A stretch of 64,000 nt of DNA from Clavulina sp. PMI_390 (taxonomy: Eukaryota > Basidiomycota > Agaricomycetes > Cantharellales > Hydnaceae): assembly GCA_015039315.1 (NCBI GenBank), contig WIDE01000005.1, positions 710,833-774,832 of the forward strand, read 5' to 3'. The notes under the pieces were generated by a model. The model was not told where the DNA came from. It searched no databases and saw nothing but the letters and a program-made list of their open reading frames with translations. A program made the position numbers and the translations under genes. How positions within the stretch are numbered: the first letter of the stretch is position 1; each line of letters opens with the position of its first letter. Below are positions 45,533 through 56,266 of the stretch, piece by piece.

Positions 45533-46191
45533 CCAAAGCTCGCGTGCAAGTGGCTAGTTCCCACGACCATCCACATTCAGAATCTCGGTCACAATATTTT
45601 CCATACCGTGTTGTTCATCTATAAGATATGCACCCTTTGCATGGGGTAGCCTGATATGTTGTCATTACATCCTGTTAGTATTGAACATCATTCTGTAGTT
45701 GGCACGCTTGTGATGTGGAGACGAAAAACACTAATGCAACCTAGGTTATTAAGATTACTGCGACCACCCAGTATAGAGGAAGCGGCTAACTAGTTCTATT
45801 ACTGAAGAGAGAATTAGGATAACGGGGGGTAGATACTACGTATCAAATCATCATATAAATGAGCTTTACGCGCACGAATCTAAGAGATTTTCGAACGATG
45901 TACTCCGCAGGACATGTACATGCGAAGACATCATCCCAAAGAACACTACTATGAAAAACGATTTAGGAACCAGAAAGCGAGCAGAAATATAAACCAAGAA
46001 AAGACACAAAGTCATGCGTAGATCCCTAAGAAATGCAGATCCAGCCAGGTTCGTTAGTCGGTACTTCATGAGGCGATTTAACAACGACGACGACCACAAC
46101 AACGGAAACGGAAACGGAAACGGAAACAGCAAAAAGGAGCACATTGGAAGCTGAGATGATGAGTCCCAGCGCCAGCGCCCAACCTGATCAA
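45533..46191. other. Intergenic space upstream of the NIT2 gene, with a hexanucleotide repeat
   Basis: About 660 bp between two minus-strand genes. It holds the NIT2 promoter and the beta-glucosidase 3' flank. A GGAAAC-type hexamer is repeated four times at about 46104-46127. No gene was seen. Confidence 0.5.
46104..46127. repeat. (GGAAAC)4 simple repeat
   Basis: Four tandem copies of GGAAAC in the 3' flank of the beta-glucosidase gene, preceded by an ACGACGACG run. Confidence 0.8.
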
Positions 46192-49100
46192 CTAAATCCC
46201 ACTCCAATGCGAAGCCTTCTTCACGAGAATCTTGTCTTCCAGCGGCAAGTCCGCGCTCGACGTGCCAACCATGATCGCGTACTCTCCCTTCTCGATCTGC
46301 CAGTCATTCGCCGGCTCATCCCAGAATGAGAACGCCCCACGATCCAGTGACATCACCAAGTCGACGCTCTCGCCAGGTTCCAGGTCTCGGGGCGTCTTGG
46401 CGAACGCACGCAGCTGCATCGGCACGTGCGGAGTGTTGGACGTCGTCGGGTTCTGGACGTAAGCTTGGACGACTTGTCGTCCAGGACGAGAGCCAGTGTT
46501 GGTCACGGTGACGGTGAGGGTGTACTCGAAGGCGCTCGCAGTGGGCTTGTTGACGCGCAAGTTCGAGACGTCAAAGGTGGTGTATGACAGGCCAGATCTG
46601 AGAGAAAAGAGAAAAAATATGGTCTCAGCGCGGTACTCAGAATCATGAGAGGCAGGAAAACGCACCCGAAGGGCCACTTGCTCTGGATCTGTCGAGCTTG
46701 GTAATGCTTGTACCCAACGAAGATGTCCTCGCGGTAGTGGATCTTGCCATTGACGCTCGTGGTATTGTACCATGCGGGGATGTCAATCTCGCGCTCGGGG
46801 AACGTCAGCGGCATACGCCCCGAGGGATTCACATTCCCATACAGCACGTCCGCGATGGCATTACCGACTTCATTGCCAGAGTACCACGCGTGGATGATAC
46901 CTGCCACGTCGTCACTCCATGAGTAATCAACAGCGGAACCCTGCGGACGCGGGGGGAGGAAGAAGAAATGAGTTAAGAATAGACAATTAGAATCAGCTGA
47001 TGTATGATTGGTAGATAAGAAAAGTGCGTGGACTTACTGCTTGCACGACGACAACAGTGCGAGGATTCGCCTGTGCAACCTTTTGAATCAGCTCGGCTTG
47101 GCGACCGGGTAGATCCAGCGAAGGTCGGCTATGAGCGAGATGAAAAACGGGACAGGAGTTGGTCAAGTGACACCAAGAGACAGTGGACGATAAACGCACT
47201 CGAAGCCCTCGGATTCCCACTCGTGCGTCAGCCCACCGATGATGATCGCAACGTCGCTCTGGCGGGCGAGCTCAACAGCATCGTTCATCGCCTGGTCCGG
47301 ATCGATCTTTGGCGCACCACCCAGTCTCTGCAGAGGATAATAATAGGCACCGCAGCACAACCAGTTAGAAATTGCATCGCCGACCGAAGAAGAAAAAATA
47401 CATACGACGCCAAGCATAAGAGCGGGCTGGGACAAGTCTCTCTCGGCCTTGCAATCCGGAGGTGGGGTATTGACGTACTCCACCACAACCTCGACCTTCT
47501 TCCTGCCCGAAGGATCAAAGTAAATCTCGCCCTTCTCCTCAACCGTTCCTTGACCATAGAAGAAGTCGCCTGGTCGCTGCGTCGTCCAGTTATCGATGAT
47601 GAGCTTGCCATCCACGAAAAGCTTGGCGCGGCCAGCGACCGTGAGACCGAACTGGAAGGGCAAAGCAAGCTCTTCGGCCGAAAGAGACGACGGGTCGAGC
47701 AGCCCACGAAGCTGAATCGTCCATTCAGAGCCGAGCCCTGGGGGGATAAAGTCGTTGAGCTTGATGCGCGTATCGTTGAGGATGTAGGATGCGATTTGGA
47801 CACGGCCATTGGCTGAGGCAGCGGATAAAGTGGTCGAGCCAACGGGAGTGACAGCTGGGTTCGCAAAGAAGGTGCAGACCCAACCAGGCTTGCCGTCAGG
47901 GGTGGTCAGCTTGTCCTCAAGCGTTGGAAGGTACTTGTGGGCTACAATGTAGTGTTAGTCATTTATGCACCAGCAACAGAGATGCACCCGGTGAAACGTA
48001 CCATAACACCCAACGCTGTAGTCGAGCTTGACGCCCTCTGGCGCATTCGCAGTCAAGCCCTCCCACGGGCTGACGATATAAGTCGCCTTGAGATACGCCG
48101 AGCCGCCACCAGAGATAACTCTGCCCTTTGCATTGGGGCCCAGGACCGCAATCTTTTTCACGCGGGCAGGAGCACTCTCAATAGGCAACACGTCACCCTC
48201 GTTTCTCAAGAGTACCATGCCCTCTCTCGCGACTCTGCGTCCAAATCGCCGAATCTCTTCGCCGTCGCGTGTTCGCTCTTTTGCGTCCCCGTACACAACC
48301 TCGGGGCTCATCTTCGCCAGGCGCTGCACGAAGCGGACGACCGTTTCGGCGCGCATGGTGACGGTGTCGGGGAGGAGCTTGCGCGACGAGATCATGTGGG
48401 CGACCAGGTTTTGTTCGCGCCACCGTGGTGGCCCTGGCATCTCAAGGTCCAGCCCCGCGTTGAGCGCCTCGGCGACAGAGTAGGTGCCATACCTGCATGG
48501 ACGGGGGAAAGCGGGTCAGTTGAAATGAAGGGGCAGCACAAGATAGGCAAGTAGGTAAAGGAGAGAAGAGCAGAAGCTAAGAGTCGATGAGGGGGAGACG
48601 TTTCTGCCCTCACATGCGGCTCATCGGATCGGCCGCCCGCCCTGCCCAGCTCGGGACATATAGAACCGACGAGGGAGGTCTAGGCGGGACAGGTACCATC
48701 TCGGATAAAATCCGAAACAATCCCATACTTGACAGTCATCAAACACTTACCAATCGCTCATGACCATGCCATCAAAGCCCCACTCCTTACGCAGGATATC
48801 ATCCAGGAGCCGAGGGTTCTCTGCGCAGTGGACGTCATCAATTCTCCCGTACCTGGCGTCATAGGAAATGAGCGCCCGGTACAGACGTCAAGAGAGATAT
48901 TGTGTCGTCATTAGAATGTGGGTGAACGGGCGGTGAGGGTTCGTCATTGGGTCCGGTTCAGCGAAGCGTGATGGCGAGGAGCGGTGGTGAGACAGATCGG
49001 GGTATCGGTGATCGACCCATGTGGAAGGGTGGATTGGGATGGTCCGAAGTGCCGAAAAACAACGGTGGAAGCCGAGAGCCAGCAGAATTGGGATGAAAGT

Positions 49101-50241
49101 AAGGTTCGGTTCCACCAAACGGCGGAGGAGGAATTGGCAAAAAATAAATGAAGGGAGGACAGTCAGCTGATGCGGAAAACTCGTGGAGGCGCGAACGGGG
49201 CAAGGGAGCGCTCGGGAGCCAAATATAGTTGGCGAAGAAGCGACACAAAGGAACGGAGATAAGTGACTTACGACGTCATGAATGCAAGGGGTTTTGCGAG
49301 CTTCTGGGCCAGCATGAATGGGTAGAGATAGATTTCTCTCAGGGCGCGCTCGGAAACGACTGAATCGGCGGCAGTGCGCTCGTGTTCCTGGTCGTTTGCG
49401 ACGAGGTGCTTGATTGTGGCCGCCACGCCATTGTTCTGCAGACCATTGACGTAGGCAGCGGCCATGAGGCCGGAGAGGTGCGGGTCTTCGGAAAAGGATT
49501 CAAAGGCACGCCCGCCTAGAGGGTTGCGCTGGATGTTGCCTAGTGGGAAGCAAGCGCATTGTCAGTGTCATGGAGCCGTTGAGGAGCAGTCGTTGCAAGT
49601 GCCATGTGGGGAGGGGCTGAGTCATTTGTGATTTCTCCGCCACATGGAGGTTGGAAGGGCTGCATGGCCCAGTGCAGGCTAGGTGCCTTGATTGGCCGTG
49701 GTAGATCCAGCGAAAAAGGGGAAAAGGAAATTGGGGGGAAAACGTACATGTTGGGGCAAGGAGGACAACCGCAGCCTTGAGCTTGGTTTCAGCAGCGAGA
49801 AAAGCACCAACGTCTTCGACGAGGTCCGTATCGAAGGTCGATGCCAACGAGGTAGCGCACTGGAGAGGGAATGATAAATGATTGGGGGGGAGATTCGACG
49901 CAACAGTATGCAGAACGAAGCTCGTTAGCCTCGAGGCCAGATTAGCAGCGTTTGTGGCACTCAACAGGCATGCATTGGGACGGTATTGAGAGGAAGTGAC
50001 TAGAGCCGCGGACGCCGTTGGGGCCATCGCTGAGAGGGATGGGGAGTGAGCTAGGTCCGTAAAAAGCCGAGAACATGCACGACGCTCACCTCATTCGTAC
50101 GGGTGGGATGCCCAGACGAGGAATGGGCATCGTGCTCCACCAGCTTGGAGCACCGAGCAAGGAGATTTTCTCCTCGAGGGTGAGCTGGTCGACGAGGTCG
50201 TCTATGTCTTCGTTGGGGAAAGTGGGGACGGCGGTCGGCAT
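46192..50241 (-). CDS. GH3 beta-glucosidase with PA14 and fibronectin-III-like domains
   Basis: It cleaves terminal glucose from beta-glucosides such as cellobiose. The model gives 874 residues in 11 exons: 50241-50090, 50029-49966, 49859-49748, 49539-49272, 48852-48751, 48492-48002, 47941-47406, 47327-47200, 47128-47038, 46940-46666 and 46597-46192. The GH3 N domain contains [34 protein letters not shown] and the nucleophile aspartate in GMVMSDWYGTYS (near residue 231). The C domain has [22 protein letters not shown]-like AVLGPNAKG and a PA14 insertion ([12 protein letters not shown]). The end is a fibronectin-III-like domain ([19 protein letters not shown]). No signal peptide precedes [20 protein letters not shown], so an intracellular enzyme of the BGL1A kind is likely. 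Introns 3-5 are unusually long (208, 419 and 258 nt). Confidence 0.94.
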
Positions 50242-50800
50242 TTTGGGAGTGAGGGCGGGAGAGGAAGGGAGAGAGAGAAAGCAGAGGAAAAGGAAGGATT
50301 AGCAAGGGGATGAGAGTTTCGAGTGCTTGCGTTTATAGGTCACGCAATATTCGTTGTGCGGCTGGTTCTGGGCCTTGTGACCAATTGGGCGCCCATACAT
50401 AAATGTAAAAAGAAAAGTATTGCTATTCTAGGTGTAAAAACTACGTAGTGGCTCAGCCCCGATTCACGCGTGTGGCCGTGTGATGGGGCAATGCTGCGAC
50501 AGCGTCATGGCATTTCCCAAACGGCGCAACGGGATGCATTCGCTTATAGCGCTGCTTGAATGGGGCTCTGTGCTTCACGGAGCAACCTCGGAGGCGCGCG
50601 TGATGATGCGCCTTTTGCCAACGACGGGCGGCGGTTTCACGTCGTCTCTCGGAGTTGAGGGTCGGGAGTGAGGTCACGCGCGACGAGACGGTTGTCACCC
50701 CTGTCTCCTTCTTTTCCCTCCTTGCGAAGTTATAGGACCCGCCGTCTGAAATAAGATCCCTTTTGAAACCCTGGGGCCGCATCCGTCGCTCGCATCCCAG
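50242..50800. promoter_or_regulatory. Divergent promoter region of beta-glucosidase and the UPF0538 gene
   Basis: A 559-bp gap between divergent starts. On the minus strand a TATAAA box (50337-50332) lies about 90 bp upstream of the beta-glucosidase ATG, followed by a C/T-rich tract, a common fungal core-promoter arrangement. No TATA box was seen for the plus-strand gene. Confidence 0.55.
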
Positions 50801-51825
50801 ATGACCTCCGATTCAGAAGAATGGCGGCCGAATCAAGAAGGTGACCTTGACGGCAAGTCTTCCTATTGGCTGGACGCACCCGACGTCCCCCCTCATCGTA
50901 CCTTTGACTTCCACATCTCTCTCTCAACACTGCTCAGCGACCCTATCGAATGAGGCAAAACCCCTCTCCGATGCCACGATCACGATCCGCATAATCAAAT
51001 CATTTACCTTTCGCACCGAAAAGCATCTCATTCTGCAGCATCTCGATCTTGAGCACACAACTGTAGGCCAACTCAAGGAGAACGCACGCAAAGGTCTCTC
51101 TCTCTCCCTCTTATAATGCCTGCGCATAAAGAGCCCCTAAGTCTAAGCTTCTTCTGTATCTGCTTCCCTTGCGCTGCTTTCGCTGTCCAATCCAAAACGG
51201 CCGACGAACGAAATTGTGCCATTGGATCCTTGGCATTGGATCGGTCATCTATCAACAGCTGTAGCAACACAAGCAGGCTGGAAGCCTTATCGCAATGTCA
51301 CCCTGGGTGAGCACTTTCTGCTGCGGCGAGGCAGCGTGATCCGATCCGATTGACCCGATCGATCCTCTCTTGCTAGACACGCTCAAGCTGTACACCAAAG
51401 CCCACGGTGCAAAGGTCGGGCGACCCCTCCGACGTCGAATATGCGCACTATTCTGATGAACGATTTTTCTCCGGCAAGCGTACAGACCACTAACCTGATT
51501 ATTAACCTCGAGAATGACGATTGGATTCTCGATGATGAGGCTGCAACTCTTGCATCTCTTGGCTTCGGTGAGTCGAACTTAATTGATCTCTTCCAATGCT
51601 ATCGCATGTACTGAAACGGGTACTTCCCCCCCTCTCTAGAAAATGAAACCGAGGTCAGCTTTTTTAACCGTGAGCTCTATGAAGCTTTCAAGATCAACCC
51701 GGAGGTAAGCGTGCTCGCCGACCTAATTTCCATCCCCCACACACATTTTATTGTTCCCGGCTTAATGTCCTACCCCCTTCCTCCCCTTGTTTCAGACCAA
51801 ATGGGATACCGGAACCGGTGCATGA
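50801..51825 (+). CDS. UPF0538 (C2orf76-like) family protein
   Basis: This conserved eukaryotic family has no established function. Seven exons give 150 residues: 50801-50840, 50938-51093, 51265-51306, 51377-51414, 51486-51567, 51640-51704 and 51796-51825. Spliced, the protein shows the family pattern: ITIRIIKSFTFRTEKHLIL, LEHTTVGQLKENARK, GWKPYRNVTLDTLKLYTKAH, LIINLENDDWILDDEAATL, and the C-terminal ENETEVSFFNRELYEAFKIN followed by P-E-T-K-W. The start was set by the 40-nt first exon (MTSDSEEWRPNQE), because the open frame of exon 2 has no ATG of its own. Intron 2 (171 nt) is the longest. The length agrees with the human and fungal relatives. Confidence 0.85.
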
Positions 51826-52256
51826 CCCAAAGGTGCATATTGCCGACGACGGGACAAAGCAAGAAACTTCATTTTGGGGTATTTTTTTGAGAGTCAGATT
51901 GGCGCGCGCCGTTAGCCCTCTTTTCACTCGTGCCTCGTCAAGGGGTCCAAAGAGAGATGAAGAGATAGCAGTCCATCTATTACATTAAGAGCACTACTCA
52001 ATGATAATCAATGTGAACAATAGCAGAAGACATGCGAAAAGAAGCAATAGAAGGATACACGGAGAGGGAGAGGAGGAAAGAAGTATAAAAGGGAAATAGA
52101 GCCAAGGAACAGTGACAACGAGTGGGAAAAGTCCAGGAGCGGATGAAGTGGGAGCCTGCGAGGAATCGGACAGCAGAGATAGAGAGGGGTTGCGAAGAGA
52201 AGAAGAAGGAAGGCCCGCATCACATCCACTCCTCTGGACTGACTCTCTCTCAACGT
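51826..52256. other. Convergent 3' flanks of the UPF0538 and YDJ1 genes
   Basis: About 430 bp, purine-rich on the plus strand (CT-rich on the YDJ1 sense strand). No gene was seen. Confidence 0.5.
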
Positions 52257-54088
52257 CTACTGGTTTGCGCACTGCACCCGCGGCCCGTCGCCATCCTCAT
52301 CCATCGCCTCGTCATCCCCGCCTGCCCCACCATTCATCTCCCGCCTTGCCTGCTCGCGCGCATCAAGCTCGTCCAGGTCGACGTCCTCTACGAGTGTCGC
52401 CTTGGGCGTGGGCTTGAGCGGCTCGCGTGCGGGCAGCGCCTTCTCCAGGAAGGCGACGGCCTCGGGGGTGAGCGCAGGGGGGAATTTGACATTGATGCGG
52501 ATATAGAGGTCACCAAGCTCGTGGTGCCGCTGGGAAGGCATGCCTTGGCCGCGGACAACCTTCAATTGGCCTATAAAGGTAAAGAAGAGAGAGATGACGA
52601 GGGTCAGATCGTAAAGTTCGGAAAGGTCGAGTATATATGCAAATGCTTACCATGCTTTTGGATGTCACCAGGATGGATTGCCACGCGTAATGCGTGGTCG
52701 TCGAGATGCATGAGGGAGAAGTGGCCACCTGCGAGTGCAGTGAGCAGATCGACCTCGACATCCGTGAAGAGATCGTTCCCCTCGCGCTTGAAGACTTCGT
52801 GGGGCTTCTCCTCAATGACAATAACGACATCACCAGTGATGACACCGGGTGCCTCGTCTGCTGCTTGCTGGAAGGTAATAGTTTGCCCGTTCTTCATTCC
52901 CTTGTCGATGTGGACCTCGAGCACCTTGCGCTCGTTCGTGACTTTTTTGCCATTGCAAGTCTTGCATCGGTCCTTCATGTTGATCACCTCGCCCTTGCCT
53001 TCGCACTCCCCGCAAGGCTGCTGGATCTGCTGGAGCATCGGGCCCAACTGTCTCAGCATGACCTTGACACCTCGCCCTTGGCAGCCATTGCACGTCCGCA
53101 CAGCCCCGGCCTTGCCACCCTTGCCATCGCATTTGGAGCAGATGACGGTCTTGTTCAGTGCCAGCTTGGTTGTCTTGCCCTTGTATAGGTCCTCGAGCGA
53201 TACTGCGATGCGGTGCACGAGATCTTTCCCCTTGCGTGGCCCTTGCGAGCGCCCTCCGCCACCTGGCCCGCCACCACCAAAGAAGCCGCCACCACCGCCT
53301 CCGAACAGCTGCGAGAAGAGGTCTTCGGGGTTCATCCCACCCATGCCACCCTGTTCGCTCAGCCCTGCCTCGCCCATTCGATCATATCTGCAATGACAAA
53401 CCAATTTCGAGCACCGATGAAGGCCGAGGTTGACAGAGAAAGGAGCGTAAGAAATGACATGATCCAGCACAAGTGTAGTTGACGGAGAGAGGGATGATGC
53501 AAGGGAACCGAGAAACAAATTGTGGTCGAAATTGCAAGTGTGGCGGGCAAAAAGAGTCAATACGTCGGATGAAACATAGGCAGAACACCGGAAGAAAATT
53601 TCAGGGGCAATCCAGGGATAGCGATGAGACATAAAGAAAAAAGAAAATCGTGTTCAGAGCACCCTTCATCATGATCTCAAGAAGAATTCGGAGCTTACAC
53701 GCTTCGCTTTTGGGAATCGGAGAGGACTTCGTAGGCATGGGTGACTTCCTTGAACAACTCGGGATCACCACCTTTGTCAGGATGTAGTCGCAAGGCCCTG
53801 TGATACACAGCAAAGAGCACGATGGAAAGCGCAGCATTAGATACGATGATCAATCTGACGAGAGAAACATGCTTAACGCAGAATTTGCTTACTTTTTCCT
53901 GTAGGCCTTCTTCAGCTCTGCATCGTCAGCAGTGGGCTGGACGTCAAGGAGATCGTAAAATTTACTACGATCGTCCAACGATTGATCAAGAAAGGTTATA
54001 GTCCGAGCAGAATGAGATGCATGATTTGGGTCAGTGGATTGGCGAAGAAAGCCGGATAACTATGGAAAGCTCACGTTTCTTTGACCAT
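52257..54088 (-). CDS. YDJ1: Ydj1-type (class A) DnaJ co-chaperone with CaaX box
   Basis: Type A Hsp40 that delivers unfolded clients to Hsp70 in the cytosol and at the ER and mitochondrial surface. The model gives 411 residues in five exons: 54088-54075, 53964-53893, 53797-53699, 53387-52651 and 52570-52257. The J domain has KFYDLLDVQPTADDAELKKA, then HPD in LRLHPDKGGDPELFKEV. A glycine-rich G/F region is next (FGGGGGGFFGGGGPGGGG). The zinc-binding region has four CxxCxGxG-type repeats: CSKCDGKGG, CNGCQGRGV, CGECEGKGE and CKTCNGKKV (the last lacks the second glycine). The substrate-binding domain follows and the protein ends in CANQ, a CaaX box ending in Q, predicted to be farnesylated as in yeast Ydj1 (CASQ). 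The fourth exon is reached across a 311-nt intron; donor GTAAGC at 53698 was chosen because it gives SVYDRMGEAGL in frame. Confidence 0.94.
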
Positions 54089-56266
54089 GATGAGAGCGGA
54101 TTAGGGGACGGATGTGGTTGTGGTGTAAATATGGATCACAGAGGAAGGTTGCCCCTTGTAAATGGGGGATTTTAAGAGGAAGGAGGAGGAAGGGATTGGT
54201 GCAGGTCGGAGTCAGCACTGCGTTGAGCTGATTTGTAGGACGCCGCCGCTCGTTCCAAGAATGCAGTGGAACACGGCAGAACTCGAACTGAATTGGAGTC
54301 GATTTCCTTTTTGGGACACGAACGAACTCTTCGCTGTGCAGAGATGAACGACGCGCGTTTACCAGTAACAATGTTGACTAACGCGCCGCGAGGCACGGGT
54401 GCATCTTGTATTCATCAGCGAGCTTGCCACCATCAGCATCGTTCATAGGCGCTCGGGATGTGTCAAGCACCAATTTCACTTGGGTCACCACCCCCCCAAA
54501 CCGGAACCAAATACATCGCAGTTTCACTCAAAAAAGGGGGTTGAAATTCGCATAAGTTGGCTCGCATCGTACAATGCAGTGTCTGGTATGAGCTACGAAG
54601 ATGGCCTCTAATAACTGCTCACGACCCCGTTCCTAAACTCTGCGCATCCCGGCAATTATTTCCTTCTTAGCTTGGTGATTTCTTGACGCTGGCCTAGCTT
54701 GATTATAACGTTCCTCTACTTTCTAATCCGTCATACCTCGTGATGCCAGCGAGCCGCTTTCACATAATACCTGTGTTTCGAGCATCATCGCGAACATTCT
54801 TGGGCCACAGCCATAGGATTTTGGCCCCGATACCAATGTCGTACACAATCTGTAGCCTATAGACGCAGGTCGAGACATACCCAGGACCACGATGGGCCCA
54901 GAAGATCAGCGGGTTCGCAATAAGCTTGAAATGATATGCAGTGGGCGCTGACCGCGTTGACGCCATGGAGGCTGTGAGCTTGACCCATAGGGATTGAGAG
55001 CCGCAATTTGTCTACAGGAACTTAAGGTGCCTTTGAGTAAGCCTTTAGTGTCGCCGCAAGTTGAAAGAGGCCCAGACCACGACAAGACAAGCGAATCTGA
55101 GACATCAACGACACTAGAGCATGGGTCAAGCATGCAATCTTGCGCCTGATATCTAGACCCCCCTTTGGTTTTGAAGACTGGCATTTTGGATCTACCAGAG
55201 CCGGCAAAATTTCATACCTCGCTTGCAACATTAGGGCAAGATTCGACCATATGCCGCCTCTGCCTATTCCGTACGCAAAAGCCGACGATAGTCTCTGGGA
55301 CCTTCTCCGCATAGTGGGACAAGTTATCTCTACCAATCTGATATGAGTGCGGCATTCCTAAAGGCCATGACTTCAGAGCAGCCAGCTTCATGCAAATGAG
55401 TCCGTCTCAACCTCGCTCTCTAACACGGATTGATTTCTCGTCGGATGCAATTCCTGTATGCAGTTTGCCAAACGAACATGAGGCTTGACCTAAGACATTA
55501 CTGGGCCAATGTATGCAACACAATGGCTTATCGTTCCAGTCGCATGAGGGAAGACCTCGACCCAAGTGACGAAGCTGGACGCCATAGGAAGCTTAGAAGA
55601 GGTCGATGCTTAATTGCAGGAACGACTATCTAGGGTCGACCAGCACCGTTAATCTCAAACAGCAACACTGATAATGACGAATCGAGCGATGCTATTCAAG
55701 CCGCACCGTCGGATCCGGGATCACCTTCGGTTGGAATGAAAGCGGGAGCAAACTTAGAGATAAAGACTTGACATGGGAAGCTTTGATCAGACCGATGAAA
55801 CGAGCGAAACGATCTAGGCGCGGGACGCTTCTTGCAAAGGAGCAGATATTGCTTGTTGTTAGGAGGTAAGGCAGCATGAAACAGGGAAGTGTGACAGGCT
55901 ATCTCAGAAGCGTCGCGTCAGGACCCGATATTAGCGAGATCGAGACAGGAGAAGAGTCGTATGTATGTCAAGGAGAAGGAAGGCTGCGCTCGAGGAGGAG
56001 GTCAGGTACATGTTTACCAAAGTGTGGCTGGCCACCCCGTGACCTTATCTTTTTCGTCGTCATAGGGCTCGTCCGAAAATCAGCCACACACCCATGGAGA
56101 TCGAAAACGCCCGAGTCTAACCCTTGACCCCCTACCCACATGCGTTTTTTTAGCTTCTCACTGATGTTTCGAATTTTGCCCAGCTTCCCATAAGTTGAAA
56201 CCTTTCTCTCACTGCAACATATATAGCGCACTTGCACCCTGATTTTCCCCTCCTTGCTGTACAACC
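54089..56266. other. Long divergent intergenic region between YDJ1 and the FUSC-like gene
   Basis: About 2.2 kb, the largest gap in the window. Short open frames on both strands (for example near 55140-55346 and 55430-55633) carry no motif I recognise and are not called. It contains the YDJ1 promoter on the left and a TATATA box (56219-56224) about 45 bp before the next start codon on the right. An uncalled fast-evolving gene or non-coding RNA is possible. Confidence 0.45.
56219..56224 (+). promoter_or_regulatory. TATA-like box of the FUSC-like gene
   Basis: TATATA within CAACATATATAGCGC, about 45 bp upstream of the ATG at 56267. Confidence 0.4.
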
